Below are positions 1-9,061 of a DNA stretch of 58,327 nt, in pieces. The stretch's first letter is position 1, and every line of letters starts with the position of its first letter. This DNA comes from JAWXUK01 sp044432725 (GTDB lineage: Bacteria; Bacillota; Clostridia; Oscillospirales; Oscillospiraceae): contig JAWXUL010000015.1 of the NCBI GenBank assembly GCA_044432725.1, forward strand, positions 1 to 58,327. Direction: 5' to 3'. The notes below the pieces were generated by a model. It was not told the DNA's origin. It worked only from the letters and a program-made list of their open reading frames with translations, and ran no database searches. A program made the position numbers and the translations under genes.

Positions 1-262
1 ACCCAAGTCCTCGGAACTTCCTGTGCCACCTGTGTTGCCTAAGTCCTCGGAACTTCCTGTGCCACCTGTATTACCCAAGTCCTCGGAACTTCCTGTATTT
101 CCTGTGGAACCTGTATTTCCTGTAGAACCTGTATTTCCTGTAGAACCTGTATTTCCTGTGGAGCCTGTACTTCCTGTGGAGCCTGTACTTCCTGTGGAGC
201 CTGTACTTCCTGTGGAGCCTGTACTTCCTGTAGAACCTGTACTACCCGTAGAGCCTGTGTTT
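1..262 (-). repeat. In-frame tandem repeats coding the Gly/Ser/Thr tail of the LCP protein
   Basis: Two repeat types lie inside the reading frame. At the left edge there is a 36-bp unit (starts near 5, 41 and 77), coding roughly GSSEDLGNTGGT. Next to it (about 100-262) there are 9-bp/18-bp units coding STG and GSTGNT blocks. The repeats keep the frame and have silent variation at third positions (GTA/GTG, GAA/GAG on the plus strand), so this is coding sequence under selection and not a CRISPR or a VNTR of random content. The length of such a tract is expected to vary between strains. Confidence 0.85.
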
Positions 263-1629
263 CCAGAACCACCAAAGATGCCAGAATCAGAATCATCCAC
301 GAAATCATCAGGGTTTGGAAGTTCTGGATCTGGTTGCCCTAGGATATCATCATCCTCTTCTTCCTCTTCCTCAGTACTGGTCACAATGGGCACAATGGTC
401 AAGCGACTGTCAGCCAAAGTTCCTGTGGTGACATAAAATGTGCCATTCCCATTGGCTTGAACCAGCTGTAAATCAGAAGATGTGATTGCCTCTAAATAGG
501 GATTCATGCCCTCGTTCAATGCTGTTACCATAGCAGAAGGCTCTACCCCAACATAAGAAGCACCATTCCAGTAACCAAGATTCTTATAAGGCATAGTCTG
601 CAAAGTGATCGCATTGGACAAATCTATGCCATAAGCACATTGTGCAAAGGCAAGAAGATTCCCAATAGTCAAGTCAGTGACCACATTTTCTTTGAAGATC
701 TCCAATAAGGTTGGCGCTTTTAAGAGCATTTCAGGGGTCAAACAAGTTTGAGCCACAGCCGTTAAAAAGTCCTGTTGCACAGATACTCGTCCCAAATCGC
801 CAATATTCCACCCACTGTTGTTTTGACGGTGACGCACCACTTCCATGGCGTCCTCTCCATCTAACAAGCGATACCCTGCTTCTTGATAAATACGCAGATC
901 TTGCACAGGGTCAGTGTAATCCATCAAATAAGGCACGTCAAACCATACCCCACCAACAGCATCCACTAATTTCCCCACAGCTTCCCATTGTAAAATGATA
1001 TAAAAATCAGGCACAATCCCAGTCAAGCGAGAGACATGAATCTTCAAAGCGTTCATCCCATTTTCTACATAACTGGTGGAATCGCTCCCCTTATTAAAAG
1101 AATAAACATGGGTCAACTTTTTATTATATGATGTGGAATTCACCATGGTATCTCGTAATAAACTCATCCCATCAATGGTTTTATTGATGGTGTCATAAGT
1201 GACTAAAATCATGGTGTCCATGCTATTACTCACTTCGTCAAGTCCACAAACCAAAAAGGTATAAACCCCTTCTTGTCGTCCGCTCAAACTGACAGAAGGC
1301 ATATCTGCCCCTTCTAAAGAGAAATCTCCTAGCTCATAATCCTCTTCTTCAGAATTGCTCAAAGACCCAGTCAGGCCAGAGCTCGTCCCTGTTGTGCTGC
1401 CACCAAAGATAGAGGTATCAACAGGCACTTCAGGCAATTTCACCCATGCTTTGACAAGCATTGCAATAATGATGATGATAATAGAAATTACCACCAAAGC
1501 TTGTAGCAGATAATACCGAAACCTTTGCCCCTTAGTCATACTGCCAACATACTCTCGATGTTCAGCCAAAAAAGCAGAAAACCCTGTCTGTTTGGTTCGT
1601 TTTCCGATTTGTTTTTTACTTCCACTCAT
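1..1629 (-). CDS. LytR-CpsA-Psr (LCP) family cell-wall glycopolymer ligase, 3' end cut by window edge
   Basis: LCP proteins are membrane-anchored enzymes that transfer undecaprenyl-linked anionic polymers onto peptidoglycan outside the cell. The reading frame is open from an ATG at 1629 (behind GAAAGGACTT) to base 1 with no stop, 543 codons. After about 40 mostly basic residues there is one membrane segment rich in Val/Ile, a Ser/Gly/Glu-rich linker, then the LCP catalytic domain: the GLDEVSNSMDTMILV-type start, SLLRDTMV, the DYTDPVQDLRIYQEAGYRLLDG region, and VVRHRQNN with the conserved Arg residues. The C-terminal part has an acidic stretch (EEEEEEDDD) and then a long low-complexity Gly-Ser-Thr tail that reaches the edge. 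Such a tail is unusual for the family. It is the last gene visible of a run with yhbY and nadD/yqeK, a neighbourhood common in Firmicutes, where rsfS often follows; that gene would lie outside. Confidence 0.9.
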   Translation of the reverse strand, partial: MSGSKKQIGKRTKQTGFSAFLAEHREYVGSMTKGQRFRYYLLQALVVISIIIIIIAMLVKAWVKLPEVPVDTSIFGGSTTGTSSGLTGSLSNSEEEDYELGDFSLEGADMPSVSLSGRQEGVYTFLVCGLDEVSNSMDTMILVTYDTINKTIDGMSLLRDTMVNSTSYNKKLTHVYSFNKGSDSTSYVENGMNALKIHVSRLTGIVPDFYIILQWEAVGKLVDAVGGVWFDVPYLMDYTDPVQDLRIYQEAGYRLLDGEDAMEVVRHRQNNSGWNIGDLGRVSVQQDFLTAVAQTCLTPEMLLKAPTLLEIFKENVVTDLTIGNLLAFAQCAYGIDLSNAITLQTMPYKNLGYWNGASYVGVEPSAMVTALNEGMNPYLEAITSSDLQLVQANGNGTFYVTTGTLADSRLTIVPIVTSTEEEEEEDDDILGQPDPELPNPDDFVDDSDSGIFGGSGNTGSTGSTGSTGSTGSTGSTGSTGSTGSTGSTGSTGNTGSTGNTGSTGNTGSTGNTGSSEDLGNTGGTGSSEDLGNTGGTGSSEDLG

Positions 1630-1675
1630 AGAATAAGTCCTTTCCAGACCAAAAAAAGTCCACTTTCAAAGTGTC

Positions 1676-2875
1676 TTAACCATATTGTGCATAAGCTTCC
1701 AAGGTGTCGCTGTGGGTCTCTTTCCCACGCTCTTGCATTTCTTTTAATGAAATCTCCAGACCTTTGCCCATCCCAGCGTCTAAACTTTCGTAAGAAAGTC
1801 GTCGCAATGTCTCCAATTCTGGAAAATCACGATTCACCTCGATATAATCCGCTAAGTACAAAATTTGATCCAATTTGTTCATCTTTGCCTTCCCTGTGGT
1901 ATGGCAATCAATGGCAATGCAAATCTCTTCTGGCTCCTTCAAAATCTCTCTGGCAAAAACTGCCCCAGATTTTGCATGAAGTAACTTCTCGTTCTCTCGC
2001 TCCAGCTCTGTCAAGGGATAGGCATACTGGTCACAAAAATCAAGATGCTCTTGATGCGTCCAATACTTGGTCACATCATGAAGGATTCCCGCTCTTCTGG
2101 CTAAATTCTCGTCCACTTCATACCGTCTTGCTAACTTGACACATTCCTCTTCCACCCCTTTGATATGAGGGATGCGCTTCGCCTTTACCTGTCCCCACAC
2201 AACAGAGCGTAACAGGGGCAAATCCAAATCCACCAAGGTGGCTTTCAATCCATAACTGTGTTTCCACAAAATACGTCCTGCCACTGCAGGGAGAAGATCT
2301 GGAGAAAATCGTTGTTTGGACAATTCCTCTCGTATTTTGGTAGAGCTCGCCTCGATACCTGTGGGAAGGGTAATCAGTCGCACTTCATTCCCAAACTCAT
2401 TTTGAATGGCAGTGGCTTGTGCCTTCAATTCTTTGCTGGGCGCTTGGTCACTACGTAAAAAAGCACAGATATCTGCAAGCTTTGCAATTTCATCTGGGGC
2501 GACCCAAGAGAAAAAGTTTTGCAACATATCCTCTCCCATGATCAGCCAAAAATGATCCTCTGGATATTGCTCTTTCAATATTTTCAGGGTTTCTATGGTA
2601 TAGCTTTTCCCTTCTCGACGCAGTTCCACGTCAAGGGTTTTTACCTTACACTTCTTTTCTTCTCGTCCTCCCCCAAGGACATCTGCAAGCTTATCTGTCA
2701 TTGCAAAGCGCTCAGCCCCAGAAGGAGTCCCCAGTGGCAACGTTTTATGGGGTGGATGATTTGTGGGAACAAGAAGCAGTTTCTCCAAACCCAGTTGGGT
2801 AATCACTGCCTCCATTACCTTTAAATGTCCCAGATGGGGTGGATTAAAACTACCACCATAAATACCTATTTCCAA
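1676..2875 (-). CDS. nadD: Nicotinate-nucleotide adenylyltransferase fused to YqeK-type HD hydrolase
   Basis: A 399-residue fusion. Residues 1-200 are NadD, which adenylylates nicotinate mononucleotide in NAD synthesis: GGSFNPPHLGH at 7-17 is the nucleotidyltransferase HxGH motif and SSTKIR at 177-182 is the second ATP-binding motif. Residues about 220-399 are an HD-domain protein of the YqeK type (known in the family as a diadenosine tetraphosphate hydrolase): His237, the HD pair at 266-267, His300, CHTTG at 324-328 and LADYIE at 341-346. In many Firmicutes nadD and yqeK are separate neighbouring genes; here they are one polypeptide. The start is a TTG at 2875, 7 nt after AAGGAGGG; it begins directly with the expected MEIGIYGG. 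It follows yhbY by 70 bp and precedes the LCP gene by 46 bp. Confidence 0.93.
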   Translation of the reverse strand: MEIGIYGGSFNPPHLGHLKVMEAVITQLGLEKLLLVPTNHPPHKTLPLGTPSGAERFAMTDKLADVLGGGREEKKCKVKTLDVELRREGKSYTIETLKILKEQYPEDHFWLIMGEDMLQNFFSWVAPDEIAKLADICAFLRSDQAPSKELKAQATAIQNEFGNEVRLITLPTGIEASSTKIREELSKQRFSPDLLPAVAGRILWKHSYGLKATLVDLDLPLLRSVVWGQVKAKRIPHIKGVEEECVKLARRYEVDENLARRAGILHDVTKYWTHQEHLDFCDQYAYPLTELERENEKLLHAKSGAVFAREILKEPEEICIAIDCHTTGKAKMNKLDQILYLADYIEVNRDFPELETLRRLSYESLDAGMGKGLEISLKEMQERGKETHSDTLEAYAQYG

Positions 2876-2945
2876 AAAACACCCTCCTTTTTTCTTTTTA
2901 TCCTCGTGCTACAGATGATTCAAGATTTTCAGCTCATTTTTTTGA

Positions 2946-3266
2946 TTATGCCTTCTTTGTTTTTTTCTCGCCCACCAAAATGATTTTATCTTCCTTTGTA
3001 TGGTTACGACGATACAAAACAAATTTTGTTCCAATCACCTGAACCACTTCGCTCCGTGTCACAGGTGCTAGTGCCTCTGCCACTTCTTGTGGGGACATGG
3101 GTGCTGTCTCTAACACTTTCCCTTTGATCAGTTCTCGTGTGTCCAAAGCTCCATTGGCTTGGGCAATTAAATTTTCTCCAATGCCCTCTTTCCCTACCAT
3201 TAAAATGGTGTCAATCCCATTGGCAAGCCCACGAAGTTGGGCACGTTGTTTACTTGTTAAATCCAT
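2946..3266 (-). CDS. yhbY: YhbY family RNA-binding protein (CRM domain)
   Basis: A 106-residue protein made almost entirely of one CRM domain, a KH-like fold that binds RNA and is associated with large ribosomal subunit assembly in bacteria. Features seen: the N-terminal LTSKQRAQLRGLA segment, the glycine-rich VGKEGIGENL loop at about 24-33, RELIKGKV in the middle, and GTKFVLYRRN near the end. Length matches the family (about 95-105). The ATG at 3266 follows AAGAGGTATAAA. It is the first gene of the yhbY-nadD/yqeK-LCP run; a 174-bp gap with a small hairpin separates it from rdgB upstream. Confidence 0.93.
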   Translation of the reverse strand: MDLTSKQRAQLRGLANGIDTILMVGKEGIGENLIAQANGALDTRELIKGKVLETAPMSPQEVAEALAPVTRSEVVQVIGTKFVLYRRNHTKEDKIILVGEKKTKKA

Positions 3267-3300
3267 TTTATACCTCTTTTTATGTTTACTTTTTCTGATA

Positions 3301-3344
3301 GGAACCTCTCAAGACCTTGTTGGACAAGATTTTTCAGAGATTCC
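3301..3344. repeat. Small imperfect hairpin carrying the GGAACCTCT repeat end
   Basis: GGAACCTCT at 3301-3309 pairs with AGAGATTCC at 3336-3344 (one mismatch), with an inner CTTGT/ACAAG stem. The first 21 bases match 51327-51347 in about 18 positions, and the GGAACCTCT end is the same as the terminal repeat of the element at 42859-43019. It lies between rdgB and yhbY and may be a remnant of the same family. Confidence 0.45.
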
Positions 3345-3440
3345 CTGCTACCTTTCTCCCATTGCCCCAATGAAAGAACTTTCCAAAATACGGAGTAATG
3401 TTCCAAAACATGGCATGGTTTTCAGAGAGTTTTCTTTTAC

Positions 3441-4043
3441 TTACTGATAATAAGTCTGTAAAAACTCCCCTAAGCCCTTACGGAAACAACGAAGAGCGTT
3501 CCCTCGATGAGACATGGCATTCTTTTCCCGAGAAGACATTTCAGCAAAGGTGCGTTTCTCCCCCAAGGGCTGAAAAATACTGTCATAACCAAAGCCATCC
3601 ACCCCTGTGGGCATAAAGACAATCGAGCCCTCACATTCTCCCCGTGTGGCAAGTGCCATGCCAATGGGAAAACAACAGGTGACAACACAAACAAACTTGG
3701 CTGAGCGATTGCTTTGATCTCGCAATGCTTGCAACACCAACGCATTTCTTTGGGTATCCGTCGGAGCTGTGTCTCCCCCATATCGTGCCGAATAAATCCC
3801 AGGGGCGCCCCCTAGTTCTTCCACACATAAGCCTGAGTCATCTGCAATGGCAGGCAAGCCAGTCTTGTGCATCACTGCCAATGCCTTTTTCAAAGAATTT
3901 TCTTCAAAGGTTTTTCCGTCTTCTTCCACATCTACACGGATGCCCAGCTGATCCAATGTGCATATTTCCACATCTAAGTCTGATAAAATAGTTTGCATTT
4001 CTAGCAATTTCCCTTTGTTTTGACTTGCCAGTACAAATTTCAT
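3441..4043 (-). CDS. rdgB: XTP/dITP diphosphatase (RdgB/HAM1 family)
   Basis: House-cleaning pyrophosphatase that hydrolyses ITP, dITP and XTP so that deaminated purines are not built into nucleic acid. The 200-residue protein begins with the family signature FVLASQNKGKLLEM (substrate-binding SxNxxK), continues with DGKTFEENSLKKA and the IADDSGLCVEELGGAPG(I)YSARY block that holds the catalytic acidic residues, and later GYDSIFQP and SHRGNALR. All expected motifs are present. ATG at 4043 sits after GAAAGATAGC. The gene lies 204 bp after ftsY; smc-ftsY-rdgB share one strand but I see no strong terminator in the gap, so co-transcription is possible. Confidence 0.95.
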   Translation of the reverse strand: MKFVLASQNKGKLLEMQTILSDLDVEICTLDQLGIRVDVEEDGKTFEENSLKKALAVMHKTGLPAIADDSGLCVEELGGAPGIYSARYGGDTAPTDTQRNALVLQALRDQSNRSAKFVCVVTCCFPIGMALATRGECEGSIVFMPTGVDGFGYDSIFQPLGEKRTFAEMSSREKNAMSHRGNALRCFRKGLGEFLQTYYQ

Positions 4044-4247
4044 GCTATCTTTCCCTTTCTACTTCTGGTATTTCTGCTGATTTTTCCACCATTTTCCCTG
4101 ATGCTTTGGCAACATGGCATATCTCTTAGAAAATCAACGAAAAAAGTCTGTCTCTTTATCATACCCTATATTTCAAAAAATTTCAAGACATAAAAGAAAA
4201 AATGTTTTCCTCCTTGTCCAAAGCATATTTTTTCTTAGGGCAATGCT

Positions 4248-5117
4248 TTAGAACAAAGCCTGTGCAAAAGCAATGCCATCAAAAGCTTGGAAATCATCGA
4301 TTCCCTCGCCGACCCCTACGAATTTCACAGGCAAGCCCAATTCCTTGGCGATGGCAATGACAATGCCACCCTTTGCAGTCCCATCTAATTTGGTCAACAC
4401 AATCCCTGTAATCCCAGCGCTCTCTTGGAATTGCTTGGCTTGAATCAGACCATTTTGTCCTGTAGTGGCATCCAAAACCAAAAGCACCTCACGACTGGAA
4501 TCAGGCAATTCCCGCTCCAAGACTCGGGCAATTTTATTCAATTCATTCATCAAATTCTGCTTATTATGGAGTCGCCCAGCCGTATCAACCAAAATCACAT
4601 CAGCCCCTCTGGCTTTCCCCGCAGAGCAAGCATCAAACACCACAGCAGCAGGGTCTGCCCCCTCTTGTTGTTTGATGATATCAATGTCAGAGCGATCTGC
4701 CCAAATGGTCAACTGCTCAGCGGCTGCTGCCCGAAAGGTATCCCCAGCACACAGAAGGACTTTCTTTCCCTCCCCCTTCAGCTTAGCGCCCATTTTGCCG
4801 ATAGTCGTGGTCTTTCCCACCCCGTTGATGCCAATAAACAGCACCACCGAAGGCTTGGTACTCAGATCCAACGAAGCATCTCCTGTTTCAAGCATTTCTG
4901 CAATCAGACTGCACATCGCCTCTCTGGCACCCTCCATGGTTTTGATTTTTTCTGCCTTCACCTTTTTCCGCAGATTCTCCACCATTTCCAGTGCAAGCTC
5001 CATACCACTGTCTGCAAGAATCAAGGACTCTTCCAATTCTTCATAAAAATCATCTGTCAGCTCTGTGCCAAAGCTAGAAAAAATATTTATCTTTTTTAAT
5101 TTATCAAATAATCCCAT
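4248..5117 (-). CDS. ftsY: Signal recognition particle receptor FtsY
   Basis: SRP receptor GTPase that docks ribosome-SRP complexes at the membrane during co-translational targeting. The 289 residues comprise an N domain (about 1-85) and the G domain: GINGVGKT (G1) at 96-103, DTFRAAAAEQL, DTAGRLHNK (G3), TKLDGTAKGG (G4/G5) and the C-terminal FDGIAFAQALF closing helix. There is no acidic A domain, as is usual in Firmicutes. The start ATG at 5117 lies only 13 bp after the smc stop, so the two are almost certainly one operon. Confidence 0.97.
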   Translation of the reverse strand: MGLFDKLKKINIFSSFGTELTDDFYEELEESLILADSGMELALEMVENLRKKVKAEKIKTMEGAREAMCSLIAEMLETGDASLDLSTKPSVVLFIGINGVGKTTTIGKMGAKLKGEGKKVLLCAGDTFRAAAAEQLTIWADRSDIDIIKQQEGADPAAVVFDACSAGKARGADVILVDTAGRLHNKQNLMNELNKIARVLERELPDSSREVLLVLDATTGQNGLIQAKQFQESAGITGIVLTKLDGTAKGGIVIAIAKELGLPVKFVGVGEGIDDFQAFDGIAFAQALF

Positions 5118-5130
5118 GTTTTCTCTCCCT

Positions 5131-8100
5131 CTATTCCACCATCATATTCAATGTCTTTTCCACTTCATTCAAGCTGAGTCGCAACATACGACTCACCCCT
5201 TTTTCTTGCATGGTAATCCCATAAAGAACATCTGATGCCTCCATAGAACCACGTCGGTGGGTAATCATAATAAACTGTGTCTTGTGGCTGATATTCTTAA
5301 TGTATCGCACCAAACGTTCCACGTTGCCATCGTCTAAAGCCGCATCAATCTCGTCCATCACCACAAAAGGGGTGGGACGGATTTGCAAAATAGCAAAATA
5401 CAAAGCCACTGCTATAAAAGCCTTCTCTCCCCCAGAGAGCAAAGAGATGACTTTCAATGCCTTCCCTGGCGGTTGTGCCTTAATCTCAATCCCTGAATTT
5501 AAAATATCCTTGGGATCTTCCAAAATCAACTCTGCCCGTCCTCCACCAAAGAGTTCCAAAAACACCTGTCCAAAAGTTTCGTTGATTTTTTGAAACTCTC
5601 GAAAGAAAATTTCTTCCATCTCTTTCACAATTTGGGCAATGATTTTTTCCAGCTCTCTCTTGGCATCCAAGACATCTTTCCGTTGCTCCACAAAATAGGT
5701 ATAGCGTTCATTCACTCGCTCAAACTCTTCAATGGCATTTACATTCACAGTGCCCAAAGAAGAAATTTCTCGTTTTAGCTCTGTCACTCGCTTCTGCCCT
5801 TGGGCAACAGATTCCAGCCCTTGCTTCTGTGCCATTGCGGCTTGATGGCTCAATTCATAGCTATCCCACAAGCGATTCAGTACTTGAGTTTCCTCTTTTT
5901 CTGTACTGGTCTTGCTCTCTTCTAGCACAGTGACAGAACGCTCTAAGGACAGTAAATGTGTATTTTTCTCTCGGCTGTCCCTGTCCTTTTGATTCCTTGC
6001 CCCTTCCAGATTCATTTTATCTTGATGACATCTGGTAATCTTCTCTCGCAAGACCTCTAAACCACTTCGATTTTCTTCGATTTTTTCTTCCATACGAAGA
6101 ATTTCAGCAGAATACTCCTGATTCTCTGCCCCAAAATCTTGTATCAATCCAGAATTAGAAGCAAGTTCACTTCTCACATCTGCCAATAAATCTTCCACAG
6201 TTCTCTTGGCTTCTTGTATCAAGGCTTCCTCGTGAGTCAAACTTTCCATTTGAGAAGAAAGATGGGTGGCGCTGTCATTGGCTTTTTGCCATTTTGCCTG
6301 AATCTCTTCCTGATTTTGACTGACTTTTTCGGCTTCTTTTTGCAGTTCTATCAGCTTCGTTTCTTGTAAAGCGATTTTTCGTTGGGCTTCTTGGCTGAAG
6401 GTCTCTACCTCTTCGCTACGCTCTTCTAATTGCTTTAGCTTTTCTTCCCCTTGGAGGAGTTGCCCCTCCAAAGCCTTTCGCCGTATCCCAGAACTTTCTT
6501 TTTGCCCCTGTACTTGTAGCAACGTATCTTCCCACTGACGCATTTCTGCCCCAGCGATATCCAGTTGATACCGATCCCCAGACAAAGAAGCTTCCAAGGA
6601 TTCTTCTTCCTTTTGCAATACTTCTAGCTCTTGACTTTGTGCCTCGATATCCTCTGTCAGTTTCTGGAGTTCTTCTTTTCTGCTTAAAATCCCTGCCGAA
6701 CGATACGCCGAGCCCCCAGTCATAGAGCCACCAGCGTTCATCACCTGACCATCCAAAGTGACAATCCGAAGCTTATAGCCAAATTTCTTTGCAGTCACTG
6801 TGGCATAATCCAGATTTTCCATCACCACTGTGCGCCCCAAAAGATTTTGCACCACTGTGACATAAATGGTAGGATACCCCACCAGCTCATTCCCTATCCC
6901 CACAAATCCAGGTTCTTGTAAAAGCTGTTGTTTTTGGGAAAGACCACTGGCTTGGATACTGTCTAAAGGTAAAAAAGTGGCTCTACCAGCTTTTTGATTT
7001 TTCAAAAAGGAAATGGCTCTCTTGCCGTCTTCGCTACGCTCCACCACCAAATGATTCATAGAAGAACCCAAAGCCGTTTCAACAGCCAGAGTAAACTCCC
7101 GTGGCACATCGATGAGTTCTGCGATAGGACCATGAATGTTTTGCAAGGCACCTCGCTGTGCTTCTTGCATCACCTTTTTCACAGCATGAGAAAAACCTTC
7201 ATACATGTTTTCCATATCAGCCAGAAGTTTTGCCTTAGACTGTGCCCCGTGAATGTTTCTCCCCAAAGTTTCCCTTTGTTGCCGAAGAGTAGCCAGCTTT
7301 TCCTCTCGCCCTGCGACACGCAAGCCGTAACCATCCACCGAATTTTTGGCAGAAATTCGTCCCTCTTCTCCTTCTGAAAGTGCTTTTTCTAAGTTGGCAA
7401 ATTGCCTTTCCTCTGCCTTCAGGCTCTCTCTGATTTCTCCCAATTCTCGACGAAGAATCTCGTCTTGGTCAAAGATCTCTTGGGTCGAGCTTCCCAATGC
7501 GGAGAGTTGCACCTTCACTCCACTCAAACTCTCTTGCTCTGTTTGTGTCCCTTGTCTGATTTCTCCCAAGTAAACATTGCTCTCTTGCAAGGCTTTCCCC
7601 AAAGTCATCACTTCTTCCAAGGCAAGATTGTGGGACTCCTTGGCTCTGTCTTGACGCTGTGCCAAATCATTGCTTTTTTCTTCTTGCTCTGCCAACTGCT
7701 CTTCCAGAGACTTTTGCCGTGCTTCCTTTTGCTCTAAACTCTCAGCAAGTCGCTTGGCATTGCTTTCATTGTTGCTGATATTGTTCCTTAACACAGTAAT
7801 CTGTGCCTCTTGCTCGGAAACCAGTGCTTCTTGTTGCCCCAAAGTGTTCCGAAGCCCATCTTCTTCCACTGATTTCTTGGCGGCTTCCTCGGACATGGTC
7901 TCCATCTCTGCGTATAAGGTCTCAAGCTCCACAGCCACTTGATTTCGTTCTCCCAAAGCAAGCTGATAATCCTCTACTAACTTCCCTTGCTTCTCTTTGA
8001 TGTCCTCTAATTGCTCTAGCCAAAGAGAAATTTCAAGGACTCGAAGTTCATCTCGTAAGAGCAAAAATTTCTTTGCTGTTTCGCTCTGCTTTTCCAAAGG

Positions 8101-8712
8101 CTTGACCTGAAGCTCTAGCTCTCCGATTTTGTCCTCGATTCGAAGCATATTTTCCTCTGCACGAAACAATTTCTTTTGGGCTTCTTCCTTTTGATGTCGA
8201 AACTTAGAAATGCCAGCTGCTTCTTCAAATACCTCTCGCCTTTGATTGCTTTTCACCGACAAAATCTCGTCGATTCTTCCTTGACCGATGATGGCATAGC
8301 CTTCTCGCCCCAAACCAGTCCCCATGAAAAGACTGTGGACATCCTGTAATAGACTAGGCTGCTTGTTGATAAAATATTCGCTTTTTTTAGAAGAACGATA
8401 ATATTTTCGTGTCACCATCACTTCTGTCTCTTCCATATCAAAAAGCCCTTGGCTGTTATCCATAATCAAAGACACTTGGGCATAGCTTGTCTGCTTCCGG
8501 GTCGCTGTCCCCACAAAAATAACATCTTCCATCTTGCCACCACGGAGGTTTTTGGCTGATTGCTCCCCAACCACCCAACGAATGGCATCAGAAATATTGG
8601 ATTTCCCAGAACCATTTGGCCCCACCACAGCAGTAATATTTTTGTCAAAAGGTAAATAAATTTTATCGGGAAAGGACTTAAATCCTTGAATCTCTAATGC
8701 TTTTAAATACAA
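5131..8712 (-). CDS. smc: Chromosome segregation protein SMC
   Basis: Structural maintenance of chromosomes ATPase; with ScpA/ScpB it organises and segregates the chromosome. The 1193 residues follow the full SMC plan: N-terminal ATPase lobe with GPNGSGKS at 31-38 and WVVGEQSAKNLRGG, a long coiled coil rich in Glu/Gln/Lys, a hinge at roughly 500-670, the returning coiled coil, and a C-terminal lobe with the LSGGEKA signature, VVMDEIDAALDD (Walker B and D-loop) and a late MITHRRG switch motif. The start codon is TTG at 8712, 9 nt after GGAGG; the residues coded from it (MYLKALEIQGFKSF) are the usual SMC start, which settles the choice. First gene of the smc-ftsY operon. Confidence 0.98.
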   Translation of the reverse strand: MYLKALEIQGFKSFPDKIYLPFDKNITAVVGPNGSGKSNISDAIRWVVGEQSAKNLRGGKMEDVIFVGTATRKQTSYAQVSLIMDNSQGLFDMEETEVMVTRKYYRSSKKSEYFINKQPSLLQDVHSLFMGTGLGREGYAIIGQGRIDEILSVKSNQRREVFEEAAGISKFRHQKEEAQKKLFRAEENMLRIEDKIGELELQVKPLEKQSETAKKFLLLRDELRVLEISLWLEQLEDIKEKQGKLVEDYQLALGERNQVAVELETLYAEMETMSEEAAKKSVEEDGLRNTLGQQEALVSEQEAQITVLRNNISNNESNAKRLAESLEQKEARQKSLEEQLAEQEEKSNDLAQRQDRAKESHNLALEEVMTLGKALQESNVYLGEIRQGTQTEQESLSGVKVQLSALGSSTQEIFDQDEILRRELGEIRESLKAEERQFANLEKALSEGEEGRISAKNSVDGYGLRVAGREEKLATLRQQRETLGRNIHGAQSKAKLLADMENMYEGFSHAVKKVMQEAQRGALQNIHGPIAELIDVPREFTLAVETALGSSMNHLVVERSEDGKRAISFLKNQKAGRATFLPLDSIQASGLSQKQQLLQEPGFVGIGNELVGYPTIYVTVVQNLLGRTVVMENLDYATVTAKKFGYKLRIVTLDGQVMNAGGSMTGGSAYRSAGILSRKEELQKLTEDIEAQSQELEVLQKEEESLEASLSGDRYQLDIAGAEMRQWEDTLLQVQGQKESSGIRRKALEGQLLQGEEKLKQLEERSEEVETFSQEAQRKIALQETKLIELQKEAEKVSQNQEEIQAKWQKANDSATHLSSQMESLTHEEALIQEAKRTVEDLLADVRSELASNSGLIQDFGAENQEYSAEILRMEEKIEENRSGLEVLREKITRCHQDKMNLEGARNQKDRDSREKNTHLLSLERSVTVLEESKTSTEKEETQVLNRLWDSYELSHQAAMAQKQGLESVAQGQKRVTELKREISSLGTVNVNAIEEFERVNERYTYFVEQRKDVLDAKRELEKIIAQIVKEMEEIFFREFQKINETFGQVFLELFGGGRAELILEDPKDILNSGIEIKAQPPGKALKVISLLSGGEKAFIAVALYFAILQIRPTPFVVMDEIDAALDDGNVERLVRYIKNISHKTQFIMITHRRGSMEASDVLYGITMQEKGVSRMLRLSLNEVEKTLNMMVE

Positions 8713-8987
8713 AATCCTTTCCCTCCTTTTCTTCTATCTTTCACTGCGATAAAACAGAAATTTGCCCTATCCCACAAGACCCCCTATGGTGAAATTTCTG
8801 GGGAAAACAGGGACATCAAAACCCTTTGTGGGGTTTCTTCTTTTTTAGGTTTCATTTTTACAGATTTTCTTATTATATCAGAAAAAAATCCCCCTTGCAA
8901 TAGAGGGAAGGAAACTCCTTCAGATTATTTTGCAGAGTTCAAAAAAGATTTTTCTTTTTCTATTAAAAAATGATTTTTCTTTTCCTA
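8713..8987. other. Intergenic region between divergent smc and tRNA-Thr
   Basis: No gene seen. AT-rich, with poly-T/poly-A tracts and a partial inverted repeat around AAACCCCACAAAGGGTTTT (about 8813-8848 region). It should hold the smc promoter, but I could not pick a confident -35/-10 pair for it. Confidence 0.5.
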
Positions 8988-9016
8988 TTGACGTATGACT
9001 TTTTTTTCTGTATAAT
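8988..9016 (+). promoter_or_regulatory. Sigma-A-type promoter for tRNA-Thr
   Basis: TTGACG (8988-8993), 17-bp spacer, TATAAT (9011-9016). The start point would be about 40 nt before the mature tRNA; the leader holds a small hairpin CCTATT/AATAGG. Confidence 0.85.
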
Positions 9017-9061
9017 AACAAATAACACCTATTGAACAAATAGGCACAGCATACCCCCTTT

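Noticed and set aside
1..112. 36-bp repeats suggesting a CRISPR array
   Set aside because: The units are directly adjacent without spacers and are in frame within a coding region.
23..436. Open frame with Pro-Val-Glu repeats on the plus strand
   Set aside because: It is the antisense shadow of the Gly-Ser-Thr repeat tail of the LCP gene, whose frame is open through 543 codons with clear family motifs.
8713..9061. tRNA-Thr as an integration site of a mobile element
   Set aside because: No integrase, no repeat of the tRNA 3' end downstream, and normal chromosomal genes on both sides.
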